NCBI GenBank assembly: GCA_947494975.1
Contig: CANLXA010000003.1
Location: forward strand, 248,001-312,000
Length of the DNA stretch: 64,000 nt
Source: an uncultured Roseicyclus sp.
Lineage (GTDB): Bacteria > Pseudomonadota > Alphaproteobacteria > Rhodobacterales > Rhodobacteraceae
Direction: 5' to 3'
Shown here: positions 18,187 through 25,785 of the stretch, piece by piece
Position numbering within the stretch: position 1 is the first letter of the stretch
Layout of the letters: each line of letters opens with the position of its first letter
Notes under the pieces: generated by a model
The model's input: only the letters and a program-made list of their open reading frames with translations
Told to the model about the DNA's origin: nothing
Databases searched by the model: none
Position numbers and translations under genes: made by a program

Positions 18187-18948
18187 ATGACTGATCCCGC
18201 ACCCGCCCGCCAGCCCGCCTTTATCCTCGTGCGTCCCCAGATGGGGGAAAACATCGGTGCCGCGGCGCGGGCGATGTGGAATTTCGGCCTCGATCATATG
18301 CGGGTGATTGCGCCGCGCGATGGCTGGCCCAATGAACGCGCCGTGGCTTTGGCCTCCGGCGCAGGCCGGTTGCTGGACCATGCAGGCCTCTTCGAGGATG
18401 TCCCGAGCGCCTTGTCGGATTGCACCTATGTCTTCGCGACCACGGCGCGGGAGCGCGGGTTGACCAAGCCCGTTGTCAGCCCGGAACGCGCCATGGAGCA
18501 GGCCCGTGCGATCACGGCGGAAGGCGGCAAGGTGGGCGTGATGTTCGGACCCGAGCGCGCGGGGCTTGAAAACGCCGATATCGCGGCGGCCAACGCGATC
18601 ATTTCGGTGCCGGTAAACCCGGACTTCCCGTCGCTCAACCTCGCGCAATGCGTGTTGCTGTGTGGCTATGAATGGCGCCGGCAGACGACGGAGGTCGTGC
18701 CGGCGGTGATGGAGTTGGCGAAGACCGATTTTGCCTCCGGCGAAGAGGTGACGCGGCTGGCGGACCATTACGAGGAGCGGCTGGAGGAGGCCGGGTTCTT
18801 CTGGCCGCCGGTGAAGGCAGACAGCATGAAGCTGACCCTGCGCAACCTGTGGGGGCGGCTGGATCTGACCCGCGCGGATGTGCAGACGTTGCACGGCGTG
18901 ATGCGGCAGATGGTGCGATGGGCCGAGGGGCGCCGCCCCAGGGGCTGA
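18187..18948 (+). CDS. TrmJ-like tRNA/rRNA 2'-O-methyltransferase (SpoU/TrmH superfamily)
   Basis: About 253 residues, SPOUT fold. Motifs are V-R-P-Q-M-G-E-N-I-G-A-A-A-R-A-M-x-N-F-G at the N-terminus, F-G-P-E-R-A-G-L in the middle and F-P-S-L-N-L-A-Q-C-V at the knot. TrmJ methylates position 32 of tRNAs; this subfamily, with a helical C-terminal extension, matches it best, but the substrate is inferred. The start is uncertain: an ATG four codons upstream is also possible and neither has a strong ribosome site. Confidence 0.85.
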   Translation: MTDPAPARQPAFILVRPQMGENIGAAARAMWNFGLDHMRVIAPRDGWPNERAVALASGAGRLLDHAGLFEDVPSALSDCTYVFATTARERGLTKPVVSPERAMEQARAITAEGGKVGVMFGPERAGLENADIAAANAIISVPVNPDFPSLNLAQCVLLCGYEWRRQTTEVVPAVMELAKTDFASGEEVTRLADHYEERLEEAGFFWPPVKADSMKLTLRNLWGRLDLTRADVQTLHGVMRQMVRWAEGRRPRG

Positions 18949-19045
18949 GGGCCGCCCGGCACTAGGGGCGCGCGCGATGTCGCGGGCGCTTGAAGGGGCC
19001 ATGTCCGCGGGATAGGTCTGGCGCGAGAGACGAGAGGATTGTGCC

Positions 19046-20182
19046 ATGTCCGGCCAGCGCAGTATTTTCGAGGAGGTGGGCGAGACCCGAAAGCCTGCGG
19101 CCACGCCGGGTGGCGTAAGCCGGGATCGGGGCCGCGGACGGCGGCGCGTCCGGATCTTCGTGATGATCCTGTTTGTGATGGTGGTGGTGCAGATCGCCAT
19201 TGGCGGGCTGACGCGGTTGACCGATTCCGGCCTGTCGATCACGGAATGGGCGCCGATCACCGGTGCCGTTCCGCCGCTCGATGAGGCCGCCTGGGAGGCT
19301 GAGCTGGAGGCCTATCGCGCCACGACCGAATATCAGGAGCAGAACCGCGGCATGAGCCTTGCGGAGTTCAAGGTGATCTATTGGTGGGAATGGGGCCATC
19401 GGCAATGGGCGCGCGCGCTCGGCCTTGTCTGGGCTGTCGGTTTCGTGGGCCTTTTGGCCACCAAATCGGTGCCGACGGGCTGGACCGGGCGGTTGCTGTT
19501 GCTGGGGGCCCTTGGCGGGCTGCAAGGCGTGGCGGGCTGGTGGATGGTGTATTCGGGGCTGGCGCCAGGCATGTTCGATGTCGCCTCCTACCGGCTGGCG
19601 GTGCATCTGGGCCTGGCCTTCCTGATCCTGGGGCTGATGGCGTGGTATATCCTGACCCTCGGCCGCGCTGAGGCGGAGCTGATGACCGCCCGGCGTGAGG
19701 GGGATCGCCGCCTGGCCGGTATGGCCACGGGGTTGCTCCACCTGACCGCGCTGCAAATCCTGATCGGCGCGCTGGTCGCGGGCATCGATGCGGGGCGGAA
19801 TTACATCGACTGGCCCCTGATGGCAGGTGCCTTCACGCCGCCCGACATGTGGGCCATCGAGCCGTGGTACCGCAACCTGTTCGAGAATGACGGGACGGTG
19901 CAGTTCTTTCACCGCATCACGGGCTATCTTCTGTTCCTGTTCGGGATCGGCGCGTGGATCACCGCGCGCCGCTCGGCCCGGACCGCCACAAAGCGGGCCT
20001 TTGACTGGGTCGCTGTGATGATGTTCGGGCAGATCGTGCTTGGCATCGTGACGGTGATGCAATCCTCGCCGTGGTATCTGGCGATCCTGCACCAATTCGG
20101 GGCGGTGATCCTGATCACGCTCATCCTGAGGGCGCGGTTCCTGGCCCGCTACCCGCTTCCACAATCCGTAAGAGGGGCTTGA
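19046..20182 (+). CDS. ctaA: Heme A synthase CtaA
   Basis: 378 residues, polytopic inner membrane protein with about eight hydrophobic segments. Converts heme O to heme A for aa3-type cytochrome oxidase. Alphaproteobacterial (type II) CtaA features are present: G-G-L-T-R-L-T-x-S-G-L-S-I-T-E-W after the first helix, E-F-K-V-I-Y-W-W-E-W-x-H-R with heme-ligand His, and F-F-H-R-I-T-G-Y in the second half. The M32 carboxypeptidase gene follows 5 nt later. Confidence 0.96.
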   Translation: MSGQRSIFEEVGETRKPAATPGGVSRDRGRGRRRVRIFVMILFVMVVVQIAIGGLTRLTDSGLSITEWAPITGAVPPLDEAAWEAELEAYRATTEYQEQNRGMSLAEFKVIYWWEWGHRQWARALGLVWAVGFVGLLATKSVPTGWTGRLLLLGALGGLQGVAGWWMVYSGLAPGMFDVASYRLAVHLGLAFLILGLMAWYILTLGRAEAELMTARREGDRRLAGMATGLLHLTALQILIGALVAGIDAGRNYIDWPLMAGAFTPPDMWAIEPWYRNLFENDGTVQFFHRITGYLLFLFGIGAWITARRSARTATKRAFDWVAVMMFGQIVLGIVTVMQSSPWYLAILHQFGAVILITLILRARFLARYPLPQSVRGA

Positions 20183-20187
20183 CCCGC

Positions 20188-21654
20188 ATGGCGGCAATCG
20201 ACGATCTTCTGAGCTTTCAGCGCAAGACCGAGGCTTTGGGCCAGGTCATGGGGCGTCTTGGATGGGACCAGGAAACCGTGATGCCCGAGGGTGCGGCCGA
20301 GCAGCGGGGCGACGAGATGGCGGCGCTGGAGGATGTGCTCCATGCCCGCCGGACGGACCCACGTGTGGGCGAGTGGCTCGCGGCGGCCGAAGCGCGCAGC
20401 GATGCGGAGGTGGCGCAGTTGCGCGAAATCGCGCGCGCCCATGCCCGTGCGGTCAAGGTGCCCGCCGATTTGGCCAGCGAATTGGCGCGGCTGACCTCGG
20501 TGGCGCAGGGGATCTGGGCCAGGGCGCGGGCCGAGGAGGATGTGGCGGCCTTCCTGCCCACACTGAAACAGGTGGTGGATCTGCGCCGCCAGGAGGCTGC
20601 GGCGATTGCCGATGGCGCGGACCTCTACGACACCCTGCTGCAGGATTACGAGCCCGGTACCACGGGCGACGAGATCGCGGCCCTGTTCGACCGGATGCGG
20701 CCCCGGCTTCTTGCGCTGCGCGAGCGGCTTGCGGGCGCGGAGATGCCGCCGCCGCTGACCGGGCACTTCCCGGAAGACGGCCAGATGGCGCTGAGCCGCG
20801 AGATGGCGGAAAGCTTCGGCTACAGGTTCGAGAATGGCCGCCTCGATCTGGCGGTGCATCCATTCAGTTCCGGTTCGGGGGCGGATGTGCGGATCACCAC
20901 GCGGGTGGATCCCGCCGAGCCGATGGGGTGCCTCTATTCCACGATCCATGAGGTCGGCCACGCCACTTATGAACAGAATATCGCCCCGGAGTTCCGCCTG
21001 ACGGCAATCGGGGACGGCGTGTCGATGGGCGTGCATGAAAGCCAGAGCCGGATCTACGAGAACCAGCTGGCGCGCTCGTCGGCCTTCACGAGCCATCTGC
21101 ACGGGCGCATGACGGCGCATTTCGGGCCGCTTTCGGCCGATGCAGCGGATTTCGCGCGGGTGGTGAACCGGGTGGAGACAGGGTTCATCCGCACCGAGGC
21201 CGATGAGGTGCATTACAACCTTCACATCATGATGCGGTTCGACCTGGAGCGGCAGCTTTTTGGCGGCGCGCTTGAAGTGGCGGATCTGGAGGAGGCTTGG
21301 AACGCGCGGTTTGCGCAGGATTTCGGGATCGCGGTCGACAGGCCGTCCAACGGCGTCTTGCAGGATGTGCATTGGTCGGTGGGGCTTTTCGGGTATTTCC
21401 CGACCTATTCCCTTGGAAACGTCTATGCGGGCTGTCTGCATACGGCGTTGCGACGGGACCTGCCGGATCTGGATGACGCCCTGGCCGAGGGCAATCCGGC
21501 GCCTGCATTGGCGTGGCTGAGGGAGCGAGTGCAGCGCCATGGCGGGCTGCGGACGCCGCGGGAGACGATCGAACATGCGACGGGGGCGGAGATCAGCGAG
21601 ACGCCGCTTTTGGATTATCTGGATGCCAAATACGGGGCGTTGTTCGGGGTGTGA
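20188..21654 (+). CDS. Carboxypeptidase M32 (thermostable carboxypeptidase 1 family)
   Basis: 488 residues, normal for the family. Zinc metallocarboxypeptidase with broad C-terminal specificity. The H-E-V-G-H zinc motif sits at about residues 254-258 in T-I-H-E-V-G-H-A-x-Y-E-Q. Family motifs D-V-R-I-T-T-R, G-V-x-M-G-V-H-E-S-Q-S-R and H-Y-N-L-H-I-M-x-R-F are intact. AGAGGGG lies 10 nt before the ATG. Probably co-transcribed with ctaA, without an obvious functional link. Confidence 0.93.
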   Translation: MAAIDDLLSFQRKTEALGQVMGRLGWDQETVMPEGAAEQRGDEMAALEDVLHARRTDPRVGEWLAAAEARSDAEVAQLREIARAHARAVKVPADLASELARLTSVAQGIWARARAEEDVAAFLPTLKQVVDLRRQEAAAIADGADLYDTLLQDYEPGTTGDEIAALFDRMRPRLLALRERLAGAEMPPPLTGHFPEDGQMALSREMAESFGYRFENGRLDLAVHPFSSGSGADVRITTRVDPAEPMGCLYSTIHEVGHATYEQNIAPEFRLTAIGDGVSMGVHESQSRIYENQLARSSAFTSHLHGRMTAHFGPLSADAADFARVVNRVETGFIRTEADEVHYNLHIMMRFDLERQLFGGALEVADLEEAWNARFAQDFGIAVDRPSNGVLQDVHWSVGLFGYFPTYSLGNVYAGCLHTALRRDLPDLDDALAEGNPAPALAWLRERVQRHGGLRTPRETIEHATGAEISETPLLDYLDAKYGALFGV

Positions 21655-21661
21655 GGCGGGC

Positions 21662-21677
21662 TTATCAAAGTTGATAA
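21662..21677. repeat. Palindromic element, copy A (TTATCA-N4-TGATAA)
   Basis: TTATCAAAGTTGATAA lies 7 nt past the carboxypeptidase stop. It is followed by N6-TTAAG-N4-TGA and then an A/T-rich tract to about 21725. The same half-sites with identical spacings recur at 25628-25643. It could be a protein-binding site or a small dispersed repeat; on RNA it would form a short hairpin without a good T-run. Confidence 0.55.
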
Positions 21678-21752
21678 AGCGTGTTAAGTATTTGATTTAT
21701 TAAGAAAAGTTTTTTGGGCTTCCTTAACCTCTCTGACGTGCTCCCACGCCTT

Positions 21753-22541
21753 TCAGGACCAATCGGGCGGACGTTTTTCGAGGAAGGCGGTGATGCCTTC
21801 CGCGGTCTGCGCATTGACCATGTTTTCGACCATCACATCGCCGGTCAGGGCATAGGCCTGGGCCAGCGTCAGGTCGGCCTGCTCGTAGAAGGCGCGTTTG
21901 CCGATGCTGACGGCCGAGCCGAGCTTGGCCGCAATCGTCTCGGCCAGATCCTGCGTGGCGGCATCCAACTCGCCGGCCGGGGCGGTGCGGTTGATCAACC
22001 CGACGTCCCGCGCCCGCGGAGCGGTCAGGAATTCCCCGGTGGTCAGCATCTCGAACACCTGTTTGCGCGGCATCACCCGGCTGAGCGCCACCATGGGCGT
22101 GGAGCAGAAGAGCCCGATATTCACGCCATTCACGCCGAATTTCGCATCCTCCGCCGCGACGGCGAGATCGCAAGAGGCCACCAGCTGGCACCCGGCGGCG
22201 GCGGCTAGCCCGTGGACCTGCGCGATGACGGGCTGGGGCAGGCGCGGGATGGTCTGCATCAGGGCCGAGCAACGGTCGAAGAGATCCTTCCAGGCCGACA
22301 CGCCGCCATCATCCGCCTGCCGGGCGGCCTGCATCTGTTTGAGGTCGTGGCCCGCGCAGAACGCCCGGCCCGCGCCTTTCAACACGATCACCTTGGTGCT
22401 CCGGTCCTCCGCCAGCGTGTCGAACCGCGCTTGCAGGGCGGCCAGCATCTCGTTGCTCAGCGCATTGAGATTGCCGGGGGAATCGAGCGTCAGATGGGCA
22501 ATGGGCCCGTGGTCTTCACGGGTGACGAGCGTATCGGACAT
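21753..22541 (-). CDS. Enoyl-CoA hydratase/isomerase family protein
   Basis: 262 residues, crotonase fold. The oxyanion-hole segment G-x-G-R-A-F-C-A-G-H-D-L and the second segment V-H-G-L-A-A-A-A-G-C-Q-L-V-A-S-C-D-L-A-V-A are clear. The usual first catalytic Glu position in F-G-V-N-G-V-N-I-G-L is changed, as in the ECHDC3-like subgroup, so hydratase activity on straight-chain enoyl-CoA is not assured. Divergent from the PaaI-like thioesterase with a 70-nt gap that may hold both promoters. Confidence 0.88.
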   Translation of the reverse strand: MSDTLVTREDHGPIAHLTLDSPGNLNALSNEMLAALQARFDTLAEDRSTKVIVLKGAGRAFCAGHDLKQMQAARQADDGGVSAWKDLFDRCSALMQTIPRLPQPVIAQVHGLAAAAGCQLVASCDLAVAAEDAKFGVNGVNIGLFCSTPMVALSRVMPRKQVFEMLTTGEFLTAPRARDVGLINRTAPAGELDAATQDLAETIAAKLGSAVSIGKRAFYEQADLTLAQAYALTGDVMVENMVNAQTAEGITAFLEKRPPDWS

Positions 22542-22611
22542 ATGGTCTTTCCCTTGCGCTTGGGGCGGCTTGGCGGAAAGTTAGCCGGGCAGGGGCCAAG
22601 GGGAAAGAGCC

Positions 22612-23034
22612 ATGGACATCATCATGCAGGCCGACGAGATCATGGCTTATCTCGACGAGGTGTTTCCGCAGGTGCGCGGCGACTTCGTGATCGAGCACGT
22701 GGCGGAGCGCGCGGTGCGAGTCCGGATGCCGGTGGCCGAGCGGCATTTGCGGCCCGGCGGTACGGTTTCGGGGCCTGCCATGTTCGCGCTGGCCGATGTG
22801 TCGGTTTACATGGCGGTCCTTGCGATGACGGGGCGGGAGGCGCTTGCAGTGACGACGGGCGGCTCTTTCGATTTCATGCGCAAGCCGGTGGCGGGCGTCG
22901 ACCTGATCTGCGAGTGCCGGTTGCTGAAGCTGGGGCGCGTTCTGGCGGTGGGCGAGTGCCTGATCTTCTCCGACGGGATGGCTGAGCCGGTGGCGCGCGC
23001 TTCGATGACCTATTCGATTCCACCCCGGGGCTGA
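22612..23034 (+). CDS. PaaI-family hot-dog thioesterase
   Basis: 140 residues, single hot-dog domain. The L-R-P-G-G-T-V-S-G-P-A-M-F-A-L-A-D helix carries the Asp used as nucleophile or base in 4HBT/PaaI thioesterases, and F-x-R-K-P-V-A-G is the usual substrate-side strand. Likely hydrolyses an acyl-CoA; the substrate is unknown. A purine-rich ribosome site (GGGGAAAGAG) precedes the ATG; a second ATG four codons later is less likely. A terminator hairpin follows. Confidence 0.85.
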   Translation: MDIIMQADEIMAYLDEVFPQVRGDFVIEHVAERAVRVRMPVAERHLRPGGTVSGPAMFALADVSVYMAVLAMTGREALAVTTGGSFDFMRKPVAGVDLICECRLLKLGRVLAVGECLIFSDGMAEPVARASMTYSIPPRG

Positions 23035-23102
23035 GAGCGGCGCATGCTCGCCCTGGCGGGCTCCGCCCCGCGACCGCGGTGGCCCTCACTGCGTTCGGGC
23101 GG

Positions 23103-23121
23103 CCGCCTGCGGCGGGTTTTT
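23103..23121 (+). terminator. Rho-independent terminator after thioesterase gene
   Basis: CCGCC-TGC-GGCGG stem followed by G and TTTTT, about 70 nt after the thioesterase stop. The surrounding GC-rich segment (23040-23140) looks like a roseobacter-type intergenic repeat with several overlapping inverted repeats. Confidence 0.7.
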
Positions 23122-23159
23122 GGGTATTTTTGACCAATGGAAGGGATAGGGGCGCGCGA

Positions 23160-23585
23160 TCAGGGGGATGGTGCGTGGGGTGTGGCCATGGCCTCGGCCC
23201 CGCGGTGCAATTCGCGCACCTGGATCGTGTCGGTCGCAAAATGGCGCTTGAGGACGGCGATGGCGGCGTGGGGCTGCGTATTGCCGCACATGAAGATATC
23301 GAAGGCCGCGTAGCTGATTTCGGGCCAGGTGTGGCACGCAATGTGGCTTTCTGCGAGGACGGCGATACCGGTCACGCCCTGGGGGGAGAAGCGGTGGGTG
23401 TGAAGGTGCAGGAGCGTGGCGCCGGTGGCCTCGGTCGCGTCGCGCAGGACCTGTTCGATGGTCGCCGGGTCGTCCAGGTGCTGGCCGCCGGTGATGTCGA
23501 TGATCAGGTGGGTGCCGGCGTAGGTTTCGCCGTTTTGATGGGTCAGGTGGGGCTTGGCGGGGGCGTTGGGTGGCGTGGCTGTCAT
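23160..23585 (-). CDS. speD: S-adenosylmethionine decarboxylase proenzyme
   Basis: 141 residues, class 1b type. Makes decarboxylated SAM, the aminopropyl donor for spermidine. The self-cleavage motif E-S-H-I-A-C-H-T-W-P-E is present with Ser80 (becomes pyruvoyl) and His85; Cys100 in F-M-C-G-N is the third processing residue. An N-terminal Thr/Pro/His-rich extension of about 15 residues precedes the fold. The start lacks a clear Shine-Dalgarno, being preceded by a C-rich stretch. Same direction as the upstream hypothetical gene, 52 nt apart. Confidence 0.92.
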   Translation of the reverse strand: MTATPPNAPAKPHLTHQNGETYAGTHLIIDITGGQHLDDPATIEQVLRDATEATGATLLHLHTHRFSPQGVTGIAVLAESHIACHTWPEISYAAFDIFMCGNTQPHAAIAVLKRHFATDTIQVRELHRGAEAMATPHAPSP

Positions 23586-23637
23586 GGGGAGGGGATAGGG
23601 TGTTGGCCGGGTCGGGGGCAAGGCTGGATTTGTCTTC

Positions 23638-24306
23638 TCAGTCGCAGTCTGCCAACGAGAAAGATCCCGGCCCAAGCCGTTCGGCTAGACTGTTTCCGTT
23701 GATCGGGCCTGACCTGCCGTCGAGTCCCCGGTACGGATTGAGGTAATCGCAGCGCCAAAGCAAAATGGTATCTATTTTGTTGGTGTTTGCATCTTCCTGC
23801 GTCACTTCCAGTGTGACCTCCACCAGCCGCACACCTTCTCCGAACGTTGCGGCAAGGTTATCTGCATCGACGGCCTCTACACCCGCAGGATCGGTGATGT
23901 CGGCGAATGTCACCAGATGCGGCCGCAACCCTCCGGTCAACTCCACCGCCTCCGTTTGCCGCGGTGTCTCGGCGAGCCACCGGCCCCGATCATGCCTTGG
24001 GATGCCACCGAACCGGTCTGGAGAGGCGCGGTACATCAGCTCCGCAGGGTTGCCAATAAGCGCGAAGAGCCATTGGCCGGGGAGGACTTCGACGGCCACG
24101 GCCTCGCCTCGGTGGCTGTAGTTGACCTGGATATCGCCAGCAAGGCCGCAGCCGGGGTCGCAGAAGACCGCTGTGACCTCCACCACGGACGATCCGCTGA
24201 CGATGCCGTCTGGCGTTTCTATCGTGACGGTCATGCGCTGGTTCCACGTATGGGTGGTGCGGTTGCACGCTGCGGTGAGCCGAACGAAGGCGGTGAGGAG
24301 GGCCAT
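23638..24306 (-). CDS. Hypothetical protein, possible lipoprotein
   Basis: About 222 residues. The short hydrophobic N-terminus runs into L-T-A-A-C, which resembles a lipobox with Cys14, but an Arg sits two residues before it, so lipidation is uncertain. The mature part is soluble, with W-N-Q-R-M-T-V-T-I-E-T-P-D-G and several Cys residues (F-C-D-P-G-C-G) that could form disulfides. A GTG three codons upstream is an alternative start. I recognise it only as a roseobacter-type hypothetical; no function is assigned. Confidence 0.6.
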   Translation of the reverse strand: MALLTAFVRLTAACNRTTHTWNQRMTVTIETPDGIVSGSSVVEVTAVFCDPGCGLAGDIQVNYSHRGEAVAVEVLPGQWLFALIGNPAELMYRASPDRFGGIPRHDRGRWLAETPRQTEAVELTGGLRPHLVTFADITDPAGVEAVDADNLAATFGEGVRLVEVTLEVTQEDANTNKIDTILLWRCDYLNPYRGLDGRSGPINGNSLAERLGPGSFSLADCD

Positions 24307-24447
24307 GCGGATCACGGGCCCATGGATCGCATCGATTTCGGGCGAGAGTTTGGCCGAGGGGGCGAAAACCTTGCGAAAAGGAGTGGGGTAAAATAAAACC
24401 CCATATGTAAGTCATTGTTTTCGCTTGTCCAACGCTGTTTCATACCC

Positions 24448-24475
24448 CTTGACGTGGCTGCGCAACTCTTTAGAA
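24448..24475 (+). promoter_or_regulatory. Putative sigma-70 promoter for rplM-rpsI
   Basis: TTGACG, a 16-nt spacer and TAGAAG lie about 95 nt before the rplM start. Transcription would begin near 24482, just ahead of a terminator-like hairpin. This is the strongest -35/-10 pair I see in the 250-nt gap upstream of the ribosomal genes. Confidence 0.55.
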
Positions 24476-24488
24476 GACGCCCATGTTG

Positions 24489-24516
24489 AGAGGGCACACG
24501 CCCTCTTTCGTTTTTC
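24489..24516 (+). promoter_or_regulatory. Terminator-like hairpin in rplM leader (possible attenuator)
   Basis: AGAGGGC-ACAC-GCCCTCT (7 bp, 4-nt loop) is followed by TTCGTTTTTC, the form of an intrinsic terminator, but it lies between the putative promoter and rplM. A second weaker hairpin (CGTGT...ACACG) follows before the AAGGA ribosome site. This suggests attenuation or autogenous control by L13 or S9; unproven. Confidence 0.5.
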
Positions 24517-24568
24517 TTTGGCAACGTGTCCGTTTTGAACACGAGGCCGACCCGTAAGGAAACAAAAG

Positions 24569-25063
24569 ATGAAAACCTTCTCTGCCACGCCGGCGGATAT
24601 CGACAAGACATGGATCCTGATCGACGCTGAGGGCGTTGTTCTGGGCCGTCTCGCGTCGATCATCGCCATGCGTCTTCGCGGCAAGCACAAGCCGTCTTAC
24701 ACGCCGTCCATGGATATGGGCGACAATGTCATCGTCATCAATGCCGACAAGGTGCAGCTGACGGGCAACAAGCGTGACAAGCCGAATTACTGGCACACCG
24801 GGTATCCCGGCGGGATCAAGTCGCGCACGACCGGGCAGATCCTCGAGGGCAAGTACCCCGAGCGCGTTGTCATGCAGGCCGTCAAGCGGATGCTGCCGGG
24901 CAACAAGCTGAGCCGCGTCCAGATGACCAACCTGCGCGTCTATGCCGGCGCCGAGCACCCGCATGAGGCCCAGGATCCCCAGATCCTCGACGTTGCGTCG
25001 ATGAACGCCAAGAACACGCGCTCGCAAAGCGCCAGTGCCCTCAACACAGGGGATCCGAAATAA
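24569..25063 (+). CDS. rplM: 50S ribosomal protein L13
   Basis: 164 residues, slightly longer than the ~142 of E. coli because of a C-terminal tail ([12 protein letters not shown]), as seen in alphaproteobacteria. The L13 core is clear: W-I-L-I-D-A-E-G-x-x-L-G-R-L-A-S, H-K-P-S-Y-T-P and a K-R-M-L-P-G-N-K-L motif. AAGGAAAC precedes the ATG. The stop overlaps the rpsI start (TAATG), the standard rplM-rpsI operon. Confidence 0.97.
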   Translation: MKTFSATPADIDKTWILIDAEGVVLGRLASIIAMRLRGKHKPSYTPSMDMGDNVIVINADKVQLTGNKRDKPNYWHTGYPGGIKSRTTGQILEGKYPERVVMQAVKRMLPGNKLSRVQMTNLRVYAGAEHPHEAQDPQILDVASMNAKNTRSQSASALNTGDPK

Positions 25064-25557
25064 TGTCCGAAACACTCACATCGCTCGATGAGCTCAAAGG
25101 CGCCGTGGACGGCGTTGAAGCCGACGCGCCCATGGCCGAAACCATCCACCGCGAGCCGCAGCGCGACGCGCTGGGTCGGTCCTACGCCACCGGCAAGCGG
25201 AAGGACGCGGTTGCCCGGGTCTGGATCAGGCCGGGCTCCGGCAAGGTCACCGTGAACGGCAAGGAGATGAACGCCTATTTCGCGCGTCCGGTGCTGCAGA
25301 TGATCCTGCGCCAACCCTTCACCGTGGCCGGTGTGGACGGCGAATTCGACGTCATGGCGACGGTCAAGGGCGGCGGGCTTTCGGGGCAGGCCGGTGCGGT
25401 CAAGCACGGCATCTCCAAGGCGCTGCAGCTTTATGAACCCTCCTTGCGCGGGGCCCTGAAGGCCGCCGGCTTCCTGACCCGCGACAGCCGTGTGGTGGAG
25501 CGGAAGAAATACGGCAAGGCCAAGGCGCGGAAGAGCTTCCAGTTCTCCAAGCGCTGA
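25063..25557 (+). CDS. rpsI: 30S ribosomal protein S9
   Basis: 164 residues. The conserved S9 domain starts near residue 40 ([14 protein letters not shown]) and ends with the universal basic tail [11 protein letters not shown] that reaches the ribosomal P site. A ~35-residue acidic N-terminal extension precedes it, common in alphaproteobacterial S9. Translationally coupled to rplM by a one-base overlap. A strong terminator hairpin follows 22 nt after the stop. Confidence 0.97.
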   Translation: MSETLTSLDELKGAVDGVEADAPMAETIHREPQRDALGRSYATGKRKDAVARVWIRPGSGKVTVNGKEMNAYFARPVLQMILRQPFTVAGVDGEFDVMATVKGGGLSGQAGAVKHGISKALQLYEPSLRGALKAAGFLTRDSRVVERKKYGKAKARKSFQFSKR

Positions 25558-25579
25558 GTTTCAGGCTTATCGATTTTGG

Positions 25580-25613
25580 AAAGGGCCGCCCGGTTGGGTG
25601 GTCCTTTTCTTTT
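25580..25613 (+). terminator. Rho-independent terminator of rplM-rpsI
   Basis: AAAGGGCCGCCC-GGTT-GGGTGGTCCTTT forms a 12-bp stem (two G-U pairs) with a 4-nt loop and runs into TTTTCTTTT. Good canonical form directly after rpsI. Confidence 0.85.
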
Positions 25614-25627
25614 GCGCAGGGTCGCTG

Positions 25628-25643
25628 TTATCACGCGTGATAA
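25628..25643. repeat. Palindromic element, copy B (TTATCA-N4-TGATAA)
   Basis: TTATCACGCGTGATAA is a perfect 16-bp palindrome, 15 nt past the rpsI terminator and about 140 nt upstream of the next gene. Downstream N6-TTAAG-N4-TGA and an A/G-rich tract repeat the arrangement of copy A at 21662-21677. Confidence 0.55.
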
Positions 25644-25785
25644 GGTAGGTTAAGATGTTGAAAGAAAAGAAAAATGGGGTGTTCTTTAATCCTTTGTAAA
25701 GGTCGCTGGCCCACCCATTGCCGGGCTATTGCCATATGCTCGTCGACTTTCGCCTCTATCGAAGTGGCAAAAGCGGAGGACAGGC

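Noticed and set aside
21662-21677. TTATCA-N4-TGATAA as an FNR/FnrL box
   Set aside because: The FNR consensus is TTGAT-N4-ATCAA; here the half-sites are in a different order and spacing.
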